Positions 37,446 to 48,734 of a stretch of DNA of 64,000 nucleotides are shown here, piece after piece. The position numbers and the translations under genes are program-made. Position 1 is the stretch's first letter; each line of letters begins with the position of its first letter. A model generated the notes under the pieces. It saw only the letters and a program-made list of their open reading frames with translations, ran no database searches and was not told the DNA's origin. Origin of the DNA: Eupeodes corollae (Eukaryota > Arthropoda > Insecta > Diptera > Syrphidae); NCBI RefSeq assembly GCF_945859685.1, contig NC_079148.1:43287946-43351945 (forward strand), written 5' to 3'.

Positions 37446-37860
37446 CTACACAGAACGAAAAAAATAATCGTATTGACTATTTTAATAGTCAAATTGACTA
37501 TAAGATAGTTATTTTTCATCCAAAGACCGCATTAATCAATGGGATAGTTTTCGGTTGTCAATTTTGGAATTCGACATTTGTTTTTAAACTCGTTAGTCAA
37601 TATAACAACTACGATAGTCAATGGAAGAACCGTTTTAGTCAATATAAACATTATTTCTTAAATCCGTAATCTACATAGTTTGACTTCTAAATAGTCAAAT
37701 ATAAGAATTCCTATTGATTATCCAAAATGTTGAATTGTACTATTGACTATCAGGTAATTAATTTTTCGAAAAACTATTTCCGTAGTCAAAACGACAACTT
37801 GGCCAAATTTCAAGTTGACTTTAGATGAATTTCAATATGACTACTGCTTTTTGTGTGTAG
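37446..37860. mobile_element. MITE-like element full of TAGTCAA motifs in both orientations
   Basis: The left end ctacacagaacgaaaaaa and the right end cttt ttgtgtgtag are inverse complements with small gaps (CTACACA at both tips; CACA...AAAAA inside), and a TA lies just outside the CACA on each side. Within 415 bp the heptamer TAGTCAA or its complement TTGACTA occurs about eight times, in both directions, with several one-base variants. No reading frame. The heptamers may be subterminal transposase-binding sites of a non-autonomous DNA transposon; this is inference. Confidence 0.55.
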
Positions 37861-37869
37861 GTGCATAAT

Positions 37870-38680
37870 GTAATTTATAGACAGAAATCTGCCTTGCAAT
37901 AATTTTTTTCAGTTTTCAATCTTTTGCTAATAGGTTTTGACATTGCCTATCTTTTCAGCATTGCATTGTTGTTTTTCAAATGATTGTCAGGAATGGAAAT
38001 GACGTTTTCATTTTATGAACATCATTTAATAATTAACTTGTTGAACTTAACATGATTCAACAAACGACTGCATCTAGATCGATCTCTAGCTAGATGTCTT
38101 CAGTTGCACACTCTAATTGAGGTCACTTTCAACTTGTGTAATCCGCATCATATTACTGTTCTCTCGTTTGGAAATGGATTTACAAAATTAGCATCATTAC
38201 AAAGCCATTTAATTCAAGACATTTTTGAAATGTGACAAATGTTAAAATTTGTTCGTTTATGAGAAGAATTTTAAATGACTAACAGTTTTGAAACTTACGC
38301 TTGAAAATAACTTGGAAAATAATATTTCTGACACTAAAGTTAACCAAATTAAGCAAGTTCAGGGGATGGTAAAAAATTTGGCATGGGTGTTTCTCTTATA
38401 GATCTTACAATAATCGTCTGTACTTCCCTTTTCATGTTTTTAGATAACAAACAAATAAAATTTTCATTTTCATTGTTTCAGCCAGTATTTTACTGACTTA
38501 TTCCACCATAGAGTTATTATTAATTAAGAAAATTAAGAATTAAGAACAAAATTGTTTTTCCGTTTAATTTAATTTTTATATTTGTCCAATTTTCAAATTT
38601 GACTATCCCACTGTACTTACAACTTTCAGTAGTGGTGAAAAAAAATGACGCGATCAAATGGATTACAATTAGAATAATGA
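37870..38680. other. AT-rich stretch, no gene
   Basis: Nothing recognised apart from an imperfect palindrome at about 38069-38096 (CATCTAG and CTAGATG arms). Confidence 0.4.
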
Positions 38681-39130
38681 TGGGCTTTTGTACAGTTACC
38701 TATCCCAATGTCATTTATAGGGATGGTTCAGGCTCATTTAATGTCTGCGTTGGCGGTAGCCGTACAGTAGCGTCACCAGTGGACTTATCATATCGTTCTC
38801 TTTTCATATAAATTCTTAATGCGATGATGTATGAAATTTAATAGGAGTATAGATATATGTATATATAGGTAAGGTATTAGTATAGTCTGTTCAAGTCGTC
38901 GAGACATATGTATATGTAAATAAAGCACAGAACAGCTACCGCCACCGACCGCACCGGAAATATTATGGTTTTGTTGTTCCGATAGCCGCAAGTGAATTGA
39001 ATTGAAGTTGAAATGTGAACCGCGCGTCTATCTCCAAAGCGACGAACGATCACAACGACGTGACGGCTTGACTAGATGTCTATGCAGACTGAGACGACAA
39101 AAGCTGACGGATAATAGATAAATTATTTGT
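38681..39130. other. Less AT-rich block, possible regulatory DNA
   Basis: This block stands out from its surroundings by higher G+C and CpG content ('gaaccgcgcgtctatctcca', 'gacgaacgatcacaacgacg', 'accgccaccgaccgcaccgg' in part). It has no convincing reading frame. It could be an enhancer, an alternative promoter or an untranslated exon of the host gene; no TATA box or splice site can be assigned. Confidence 0.3.
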
Positions 39131-39774
39131 TTACACAAGTATGTTGAATTCTGCAGGTTTCTATGTCTATCTATACAAAAGTTTAGTTACAAAAAAATCT
39201 CGCCGTTGGGTGATTTGTTGTTTGTCTAGAGACAGCAGTTAATGTAGATTGCGGAGACCAATTAAATAAATTACTATGACTAAAAATATGGAATTTGTTC
39301 TATCGCTAGAACTATAAAATATTTATAGTAAAAAAAGAAATCAGATTGCAACAATGATATTGTTGATAGAAAGGAAACTCTCATTTTGTAATTAAATTAA
39401 ATACATAAATATTAACAAGACTATAAGTGCTTATAGTTTATAATTAAAAAAATCATTAAATTTACAGGAACATGTAATTAAAGTTGGAATTATTTATCGG
39501 CTGATATGATTTAAAAACCTTCATTGTCAACGATATGGGAAAATTCCTAATCTAGTCTCGTGTTGATACTTAAGGGCATCCGATACGAGATCGAGACATG
39601 ATTGTATATTTTGAACCAGATTAATTCTTCTATTTTATTTTATACACGTAGCAAATATTTTTCCTGTGGAATATCAAAACAATTGAATCCATTGATTTTG
39701 AAAAAAAAACAACCTATTTCCAAATTCAAACTTTACTCTTAAATATCCTTTTACCTTCTTATAAAGGTCAAAGT

Positions 39775-39835
39775 CTTGTTTGCTGTCTGGACTGCGACAA
39801 CTGCAATATTTCTCTGTTTGGTCCAAAAGCTTAGA
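39775..39835 (-). mobile_element. Very short mariner helix-turn-helix linker fragment
   Basis: The minus strand reads TKQRNIAVVAVQTANKT, resembling the RTxENIAAVAESV linker of mariner transposases and the fragments at 50340 and 61020. Too short for certainty. Confidence 0.25.
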
Positions 39836-39920
39836 ACACAAATTTGTCAATATTTAGAGTCTTAAAATTTCAATGCAAATTGTATTATAAGTAAACTTTG
39901 TTTAAAGGAATTTATTTTAA

Positions 39921-39957
39921 TTTTTATATTTTTTTTTCTTTCTTTTTAGGTAAGTTC
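39921..39957 (+). promoter_or_regulatory. Candidate recursive (ratchet) splice site 2
   Basis: A long, almost pure pyrimidine tract (tttttttttctttcttttt, 39929-39947) ends in AG|GTAAGTT with the junction at 39949/39950: a strong 3' splice site fused to a perfect insect 5' splice site. A branch-point-like 'ttttaat' lies about 30 bp upstream. Same strand as the host exon, 22.2 kb after ratchet site 1. This matches the established form of fly zero-length-exon recursive splice sites; use in vivo is inferred. Confidence 0.65.
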
Positions 39958-39959
39958 GT

Positions 39960-42570
39960 TGTTTTAAAATCAGATCTTGAGTGGTAAGCGATAAAAATTA
40001 ACAATTCTTTCAACATACAAGAAATACTATTTTGGAACTAATTCATGATAATTATGTAGATTTGTGATGATGTTGTTCTCCTGTTTCGTAGTGCAATGGG
40101 AATTACGAAACGTCCACAGAAAACTGTAAGGGAATTTAATCGAAACAAAAAAAATATTGCGTATACGCAATACATGACAATATAATTTGTTTGCTTGCAT
40201 CTTAACTATAAAAAGAATCTTAAAAGCGAACACAGAAAAATATTTCAAAAGTGGCCCAAATATACAAATATTTCCTTTTTAAAAATGCAGTTAAATGAAT
40301 AAAATTAAATGAAACCCGTGTATTATGGATCACAACGAACTTTAAGTGGCTATCTTCATTAGCTTACCAGTATAGTGTGTGAATATTTCAAGACACTGTT
40401 GATGTGTTAAAGTTTTGTAATTGCCTTAATGATATTAAGGCTAAGTACTTGAATCGTTTCCAGATTAGATTTAAGATAAAAATCCTGTAACCTTTGATTT
40501 AAACGTTGTTCCTCATATTTGATTTATACAATAATTCCATGTTCTGCAAATCTATCAACTATTTGAAAAAAGTGTCACAATCGTTCTTAGGTAAAATTTT
40601 ATGGAATAGTGAAAAAGTCCACATATTGTTTCTATTCTTGTTTAAACTTTAATTTACGTTAGCTCTTTTTCCACTTTCTTCAACTCCTTGTTCCGCTTAA
40701 TTCTACTCTTTGAAATTAAGAGTAAAAATGGTAAGTTCAAATAAATTAATTAATCACTTCACCAGTATTTAGTTTTGTCGGAAATTTTGTTCGAAGTGAT
40801 TACATTCTTACCTTCGAAATTTTCCCCTAATTGGAGGCTTCTTCTTACATTTTTATAATGTAAGCAAGTTCCCTTCCAAATTTATATTTCAAGAAAAAAG
40901 CAAACAAAAAGACACAATGACCTCAAATGAGGTATTTGTACCTAACCTACATTAATCATTTAAAATAATTTATTTTCGTTTTGTAACCCTCATCACCCTA
41001 AAAACAATATATTACACAAATTGTTTTACACACCACCTACATACACCTAACGAATAAATTATGAAACAATCTCAGACAGAAATGTCCTTATTTAAGGTGA
41101 ATATAAAAAGAAAAATCCTTAAAATATAATATCACTAAAACGACTTTTATGGTTTTGTCTCTACTTAAAATTTCAAACAATTTAACAACCAAAAAGAACA
41201 CAAAACTAAGTCCTCTATATATTCATAACAATAATGCAATTCAATTAACTTCCTTCCTTTCCCGCAAAAATTAACATCTTGAATCGGATAACGCCATAAT
41301 AATAAAATAAATAAAACAAAGAATAATTTTATTTCGTCTTTACATTCTCTCTAAAGCCTCACCTTCCTTTACAGCTCACCCATGCCCTTAGTTAACTTTA
41401 ATACTATTCGTTTGTCCTTGATAGGGTTGTTCTTTTTCTATATTATTTATCTTCAGGCAAAAGTGATGTCTTAACACAGTTAGAATAACAAAATGTTAAA
41501 TGACAAATAAACGAAATCCTCTTGAAAATGTGTCCCACCAACAATTTTCTATATATAATTGAGAACACAAGAAACAATAACAACAAAAATAAGAACCCTT
41601 CGCCTTAAATATCTATACATATTGGTTATCCTTTATACCCAGAGAAACTTCCTGATGTCTGTCGTGTCCTTGAATTCAAAACATCACGCACCAAAGCTGA
41701 AAGTTTGTTGTTTTTCTTTTCTTCCTTTAAGTTTTTTTTTTGTTTGGCGCGACAAAAGGGCAAACGTAATGGTTGAAGGGAAAGACGCAGTTGGGTGCGG
41801 ATCCTACGATTTCCTTTTGCGAGCGAGAGAACTCCCACTCATAAAAATTGAATGCGTATCCTGAAAATCAACTCAATTCAAACTCTACTATGTATCTGTA
41901 TGATGTACCTACCTCTACCGGTCTTTTATGAGAATTTCTAGGATTGCCAGATTGCTTATTATCTTTGTGAACTTGGAACGTCTCCTGGTTCGTATATTGC
42001 CTAGTTGTCGAAAAGGTAGGAGCGCTTAGTTCAAACGGGACGTACATAGTTCTTAAAATACTGGTTAAGCTTCCGAAACAAAAGCAAAACATTAGTTTTG
42101 AAAGGATTAAGATGTCTTGAATTTTTATATCTCATCTGTTTTTTTTTTTAAATATGCCTCTTCAAAAGTGTTAGAGACAACCAAAAACAGTTTTTTGAAG
42201 GCTAAAGTAAGATACAGAAAAAATCTTATCATAATTGATTAATTTCCAAATCACTTTTCTTTGCCCCGTAGAAACAGTTTAAAATATTTTTGTAACTTAT
42301 TTAGTTTCTAGAAATGTTCATAAGTTATAAGTCTTTATTTGACTTTATATGAAGTTTTGAGAAACCTTGACTATAATGCTTTCATATAGTTTTGAAAAAC
42401 ACATATTTTTGGTGCTGATTTCGAATCCAAACTTTTATTGTAATTATCTGCTAAAATTTTAAAAATGCCCGTTTTCAACATCATATTAATATCATTTAAA
42501 TTGATTGAATTAATAGCTCTGATTAATGAAGCACTATCCTATCCTGGCTCAAAGAAAACGTTATATCTTG
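39960..42570. other. Non-coding stretch, no gene
   Basis: AT-rich up to about 41600, then slightly richer in G+C. Frames at 41559-41864 and 41868-42092 overlap on opposite strands and show no domain. Nothing recognised. Confidence 0.4.
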
Positions 42571-42574
42571 TAAG

Positions 42575-43355
42575 GATATACGAATCTTCTCGGACAGCCA
42601 ATCCGCTCTTAAATCTCTCGCGTCTGTCTCCACAAACTCTCGAACAGTTCACTATTGTCAATCATCTCTGAAGGAGATGACGGAACAGTTTAACATTCAC
42701 CTCATTTGGTGCCGGCCCACAGAGACATTCCGGGAAATTGCAAAGCCGATGAGCTCGCCAAAAACGGAACACTTCTGCCTAATGTTAGACAAAAACATAA
42801 CATAGGAACACCACTTGTTACATACAAATATCTTCTCAAGCAAAATGCTCTAGAAACAACAAATGCTAGATGGTCACAGAGTACCACCTGCCTAGCAACC
42901 AAGCAAATATGGCCAAGCATAGACTTAAAACGGTCAAAAGGCTTGATATCACTGAGCAGACAAAGTAAAAGCTCTACAATTGGAGTAATAACAGGACACT
43001 GCCTCATAGGAAGACATGCTCTGAGGCTAGGGGTCTTTACAAATGACTTCTGAAGAAGCTAAATGAACGAGGAGGAAGAGGAAACAGTCCAACACCTTCT
43101 ATGTACATGTCCAGCACTCTCAATTAGAAGGAATAACTTTCTCGGTAATCCCTTCTTCGATAATATCAGTGAACTGGCAACGATTGACACAAAACGTCTC
43201 TCTAACTTTATTAAAAGTACGAAATGGTTTGCTTAAGTTCATTACTCTCCCATGAGTAACCTCATTAGTGGTATCACAATGGACCCTTGAGGTCTACGTG
43301 CGTCAATGACATCTGGACATCTGGACACTCCAACCTAACCCTAACCTAGCTCTGA
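42575..43355 (+). mobile_element. LINE 3' fragment: RNase H domain and 3' end
   Basis: RNase H pieces in order: IFSDSQSALKSLASVSTNSR (catalytic Asp in SDSQSA), then after a frameshift VPAHRDIPGNCKADELAKNG (His and Asp motifs). Next comes a helical tail, then after another frameshift CRSC-like and EEEEETVQHLLCTCPALSIR, a C-terminal Cys/His region seen in LINEs that carry RNase H. The frame ends IKSTKWFA-stop at 43234. The 3' untranslated region includes 'cctgaggtctacgtgcgtca'-like text and finishes at about 43350 with 'ccaacctaaccctaacctag', a short CCTAA-type repeat tail. An I/R1/LOA-type LINE is likely. The RT and endonuclease are absent (5' truncation). Confidence 0.75.
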
Positions 43356-43359
43356 TTCG

Positions 43360-44745
43360 TTCGTTAAAATTACTTTCAAACCGTTCTGCATTGTTTGTTT
43401 CTGTTTCTTTGATATTTATGTAGGTAAGGTGAAATTTTATAACTCTTAAAGGCTTTTCAAAAATACAAATATTAAAACATAATATCGAAGTCAGGGATTT
43501 TATGATTACAAAACTATTTCAAATTTTAAACGTATTGGAAAAGTGTTGTTAAATTCGGTTCGCCAATGAGATTCAAGTTTTTTAGTCTCGAAACCGGTTT
43601 ATTGTATTGTCCAACGATTATTGACAAGAAATCAATTTGATTCTGATTCTGTTAAACCCTTGGAAGAAAGAACTAAAAAATATCGCAAACCAAACTTTTC
43701 GCTGCAATATGTCTTGCAATCTGGCAATCTTGTCTACCGGTCTTTAATGAGAACGAGTGTCTTTATTATTACTTACACACTTACATACATACAAAATCTA
43801 TCTGTGTTAGTATACAGTTCATGGCCACCGGAAATGTCGTTAGGTATATATAGCTAGTTATACTTCTACATAAGTTTGGAATGGCTTATCCACTAAAGCT
43901 TTATGTTTTTTGATTCATGGTGTGGCGGTATTGGTGGCGTTGTCCTTCGTTAAATACACGAAAAGTTTTGACGGAAAAGTTTTGATTTTAATAAACACAC
44001 CACTATACTCAATCTACATAGGTACCTCCGAACTTTTATTCAAGGAAGCCTTAAGCGGCAGCTCTCTTTGACAAGAGAAGAAGGAAATTTCTGTTTTCCC
44101 CACATTTTCCACTTTTCCGCTCTTAAGTAAACCTCTTTCCCAACTGAATTATACTTTTATACATAAGTTTGTGTGTACCCTACCATTTTTCCACTTCTCA
44201 ACACTCAAAGGACAAAGTAAACAAGTAGTCCAAAGGACGTCCGTCGTATCGTCGTTTTCTACGTCGCGTCGTCGTCGTAGCTGTGCGTTTTTGTTGGTAG
44301 TTGACGATGACGAGCCAGAGATGTATACTCTTGCAATGAAGAGCCCAAAAGAAGGACCATCAACATTATCACAATTTGTTTCTGTATATTTCGTCCTTGA
44401 AGTTTTATTTTTTTCCTTCTTCCTCCTTGAGGGAGAAAGTTTTTCCACCTCCAATTGGGGTTTTATTGATTTAGGTATGTGTGCGCTTTTTTTGGAGTGT
44501 TTTCCGGCATACAAGAAAAAAAAATAAAAAGACAGGTGGTTTGCGGGACCGGAATCAGGAAACAAGGTCATTTTGTGCGTTGATATTACGTTTGATGGTG
44601 GTTTATGATTTATGTTATGTATGTCTTTTTTTTCCTCTCCAATTCTCTTTTATAATAAGATATCACCTAACTTAACACACTAGCATATGTGATTTTTCTT
44701 ATACTTGTGTAGAGGGACAAATACTATCTAGATACCTACTTTAAA
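43360..44745. other. Non-coding stretch with CG-rich simple sequence
   Basis: At 44238-44290 there is a CGTC/GTCG-rich simple sequence ('cgtcgcgtcgtcgtcgtag'). Overlapping frames on the two strands at 44149-44571 and 44171-44527 are a by-product of this composition. At 43391-43428 'ttgatatttatgtag|gtaagg' is a third, weaker ratchet-like site. Possibly regulatory; no gene supported. Confidence 0.35.
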
Positions 44746-44747
44746 TA

Positions 44748-45101
44748 CAGGGTGGGTCAAAGAGACTTTTAGTGATTTTATGATCGTTCTATAGAATTAA
44801 TTTTTGTTCTAACACATAATTTATTTTAATATCACAAACAACGTTTTATGGAGTTTAATTTTTATAATGTCCCTGCAATCAGTACCAACTTCATGTTCAG
44901 AGAAACAGACGTTTTTAAAGCATTTTGAAGTGTATCTGGGCTCAGGGATTGTTAAGCACGAATGTTTTAATTCAGCTGCGGAATAGTTTGCCTTACCCTT
45001 CAAATAGCCTCACATGTACCTTAAAAAATAAAATACAAAAAATTAAAAATAGAAGAGTTATGATTTTTTAAAAGTAAATAACAAACTTTTGACTCACCCT
45101 G
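44748..45101. mobile_element. TA-flanked MITE-like element with CAGGGTG ends
   Basis: Left end CAGGGTGGGTCAAAGAGACT and right end 'acttttgactcaccctg' are inverse complements with one substitution in the first 14 bases, flanked by TA on both sides (44746-44747 and 45102-45103). The 354-bp interior has a minus-strand frame (45003-44821) with no family match. Probably a non-autonomous or internally deleted Tc1/mariner-superfamily element, distinct from the one at 19304. Confidence 0.75.
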
Positions 45102-45104
45102 TAC

Positions 45105-46195
45105 ATATGTTGGAGGAGGACAGATACTTTATGTAGGTACCGTCTTTAAATATAATTTGTTGTATAAGGGATATTAAGGTAGGTAAGCTATGCATGCGAA
45201 AAAGAACATCAAGATGTTTTAATGTTTTTCTTCTTTTTTTTTTGTTTATTTTGTAGTATTGCTTATGGCAAATTTACATTTATAGTACACATAGGATCAA
45301 CATTAATCTTTTGCGAGATGTTATTTGTAGGTATGTTTGTGTTGTAAAACGAATTAAGTACTACTTCTATAAGGTATACCATATCTATCCAGTTGATCTT
45401 TTAATGGATGTGTCGATTAAAAAGATTCATTTTGGCCTTGGCATATACGAGAATAGATTATGGTCTTTTTCGGAGTACATACAAAAACTTAATTTGAAAT
45501 TCTTATGAAAACTTTCTTTAAATATAAAAATCTTACCTTCCGGGTGAAATAAAAAAAATAGAAAATTTTTCACTCATTCAGTTTCTACTCAACACACATT
45601 TTCCAAAACGAATGGGTCTCTCCGTGATATTAAGCTTTTAATGCGTCCAAATAAGGAAGCTTTAGTCTTTCTTTAAGATAGAGTTAAGATTAAGTGAAGG
45701 ACTTTTTACATTTTATGGACAAGATTTTTCAGAATTTAGATTTTTTTACCATTTTTAAAGAAGTTGAAGCTTCTGTATGTACCAAAAACAGTATGAAATC
45801 GCATTGTAGACAGATTTTCAAAAGTTGGTCAGAACTTAAAATAAAAAACCTTTTATCTTTTAAACTTATTTTAAGCCTGAGGATAAATCCCCTTTTTCAT
45901 CTTTAAAATATGAAAAAAAGGTGTTTGAAGATTTGTTTTTTTTTTACTCTCTTATCTGCTTTGGGGAGACGACGTAGTTACTTTGATTTATGAACGTATT
46001 AAGTGGTTTTGGTCGATGCTATGAAGAACCTAAGGAATGCCCATAAATGGAGCAAAACAATGTATCAATAAAAGAGTGCCGTGTTCGGATTATGAATACA
46101 AATTTATAACGCCTTGAGAGAAAAACTCGATGGTTTGCAAAAACACCAAAATTATTCTCAATGAAAGTGAGATACAGGATTTTAAAAGGAATTAT
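45105..46195. other. AT-rich stretch, no gene
   Basis: No credible coding frame, RNA gene or repeat. Confidence 0.4.
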
Positions 46196-46199
46196 TTTG

Positions 46200-48590
46200 T
46201 TCACATTCGTGCAGTTTGGCTAAGGAAATTATCTCTGCCAGTAGATCCGAAATTAAGTTCAAGTTTAAACTGACAAATGTTATTAATACGAACTATGAGC
46301 ATTACGGAACAAATTTTTAAAGAGAAAAATACAACTGGAAAATACACATTGGTTTTGAATTCCTGAATATTGCAATAGCTGGGAAAGACAGAGTGTGGCA
46401 AGGCATTCCACATTCGCATAGTACGGGTAAAGAAAGAATCTCTTGACAGTACGACCGAAGATGGGCTCGAGGGTATATTGATGAGCATTTCTAGAAGCGC
46501 GAGTATTACGGTTGAACTGTTTAAGGGGAGGAATGCAGCTGGCTATTTCTCTAGAGCATAAACCATTAAAATAACGGTAAAACAGGGTGAGACAAGAAAC
46601 ATTTCGACTATGTTCAAGTGACGTAAGTGATCTTATGATGGTAATATCATCAATCAATCTAAATGCTCTACGTTCCATACTATCCAAGAGGCTTAAGTAA
46701 GTTGCAGGAGCACCAGCCCAGATATGGGAGTTTTACTTAAGCTTTGGACGTATATAAGTCTTGTAAATAACAGCCAGATCAGAAGGGAGCCCTGGGGCAC
46801 ACCAGCATTTATTTTGTGGTTTTCAGACTTGAATCCATCCAATACAACTTGTATTGAACGATTCGAAAGGTAATTACTAATCCAATGAAGGAGTGATTCA
46901 TGGAAACTGAAAGCACGCATTTTTGATAATAGAGCCTGATGCCGAACCCTATCAAATGCTTTTGAAATATCTAGTGCAATAATCTTACTTTCTCCAAAAC
47001 TATGTAAAGATTTGTTCCACTGTTCGGTGAGATAAACCATGAGATCACCAGTGGACCCATTGCTACGAAAGCCATTCTGTCGGTCATTAAGAAGCTTCCG
47101 TTCTTCAAGATATTTCTTGAGGTGATAATTAATCAGCGTTTCCATGACCTTGAAAAGAAGGGACGTAGGTGCAATCGGTCGGTAATTAGAGGGTGAGGAA
47201 GATTCGCTTTTTTTAGAAGTAGGCTGGACAAATGCGGCTTTCCATCCGCTTGGAACGAGACCCAAGGAGTAGGACAGATGAAAAAGCTTACGCAGTGGTT
47301 TTGACAGCGGTGAAGAACACCTCTTCAGATAACAATAGCGGGGATACCATCCGGACCAGCGGATTTATGTATGTTAAGATCTTTTAGGACTCTCGCTACA
47401 GTACGAGTGCGAAAAAAGATTGCCCCATAGAATCATTACTCGATTAAGTACAGGCGGAGTCATAACACTCACTGGCAGCGTTGAATTGGCGGCGAACTGC
47501 CTAGCTAAAGAGAGCTAGGCAGTGTCATTCACAACGAGCGTAGGAACCGAGGAAGAGGAAGAATTCCCCATATTTTTCACAAATGACCAAACATATTTTA
47601 CTGCCTTTGGGACATTGCAGTATTTTTTGCCGTAATTTTTGGTCATGTAAAAATTTGGGCGTTGCAGGCCTTCCTGGCTTGCTTGAACTTATTCCGGTTT
47701 TCCTCAGTAGGATTCGCTTTAAAACAACGGAAACTTACCTTCTTGACCCTAATAACCTCTTTGCAGCTCGCATCGAACCGTGAGTTTTCCTTAGGTCTGA
47801 TGCTTTCAACCCTGTTCGGGATAAAAGTTCTCATTCCCAGGAGAATCAAACTTGTGATCATATCAGCGCTGGCGTCAACGTCACTATCGAGGAAACACAG
47901 TGACCAGCTAAAGATCCTGAAGTAATTATTGAGACCGTCCCAGTTGGCTTTTTCGTATTGTCAAACAGTTCTCTTTGGAGCTCTTTCTTTAAATGGAGAG
48001 TTTTTACACGAAAAATTTGCTGATATGATACAATGGTCAGATGTGCCTAGATTAGATAGAACACTAATTGTGTACTTAACAGGGTCATAGGTAAGAAACA
48101 AGTCAAGAGTGTTTTCTGCTCGACCTACCACGTCCGATATTCGAGTGGGCTCGTTGACCAGCTGAGTTAGGTGGTTTAACTCAGCGAAGATCTCAGCACA
48201 CCCTCCTTGTGGTGTTGTTTGGCCCGAATGTTAAAGCAATGAAGAATTGTGTACATTGAAATTGCCCTTAACAACGATTTCAGTGCGAGAATAAGACGAA
48301 ACAATTCTTTGGATGGAATCAGACAAAGCATCAAGTTCACGAGAAGTTGATACTCAGTCTAGATTTGGGCTTCGATAAAGGAAGCAATAGTGAATGGTTT
48401 GCTTGTTAGTGGAAAATTTAAACCACATGAAATTGAAAATTACTTTTAAGAGTAAACATTGCGCAGTTTTGTGTAGTTACGTAGACACTTTGTCCAATGC
48501 AAGCTGCTCGAACATGCTTATAACGACGTAGTAAACTAGTCTCACGAAAAAACTTGTGTACTGGCTTCATTTTGTCCAAAATGTTATTTC
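46200..48590 (-). mobile_element. Long jockey-like LINE relic (endonuclease part, RT, C-terminus)
   Basis: Reading down the minus strand: 48580-48300 holds degenerate endonuclease text (RETSLLRRYKHV, then SSYSRTEIVV with a GDFN-like piece). The stretch 48290-47940 continues the endonuclease (VNEPTRISDVVG, DLFLTYDP-like). The linker at 47861-47643 reads DASCKEVIRVKKVSFRCFKA and QARKACNAQIFT. RT fingers are at 47265-47030 (PSGWKAAFVQP, SPSNYRPIAPTSLLFKVME); motif A at about 46990 (KIIALDISKAFDRVRHQALL); motif B at about 46800 (NAGVPQGSLLIWLLF). The FADD segment is deleted around 46790-46740. The C-terminus is at 46687-46290 (LDSMERRAFRLIDDI, SCIPPLKQFNRNTR). Several frameshifts. A second copy lies at 61700-62890 in the opposite orientation. 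Confidence 0.82.
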
Positions 48591-48664
48591 AAAAAATACC
48601 AATTTTTTTTTTATATTTCTAGACGTTGTTTCAACGTTTAGTGTCTTACATATTTAGTTTTGTA

Positions 48665-48730
48665 AATAATGGTTAGTGCGTAGAACTTTCATGCTAGAGG
48701 TCTTCGGATCAAACTTGTTAATGGATTTTA
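48665..48730 (+). mobile_element. SINE tRNA-like head fragment
   Basis: 'aatggttagtgcgtagaact' and 'catgctagaggtcttcggat' match the box A to anticodon-arm region of the tRNA-derived SINE. Box B is damaged ('ggatcaaacttg'). Body and tail absent. Confidence 0.5.
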
Positions 48731-48734
48731 AAAA

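Noticed and set aside
38850..38875. AG|GTAAG at about 38863
   Set aside because: Upstream sequence is alternating TATA-like, not a pyrimidine tract.
41559..42092. Frames of 70-101 codons on both strands
   Set aside because: No start context, domain or codon signature; probably chance in slightly G+C-richer DNA.
43391..43428. Ratchet-like site 'tttatgtag' followed by 'gtaagg'
   Set aside because: The tract is broken by purines close to the AG and the donor is weaker; kept only as a remark.
44149..44571. Overlapping frames of 118-140 codons on both strands
   Set aside because: They mirror each other across CGTC-rich simple sequence and show no domain.
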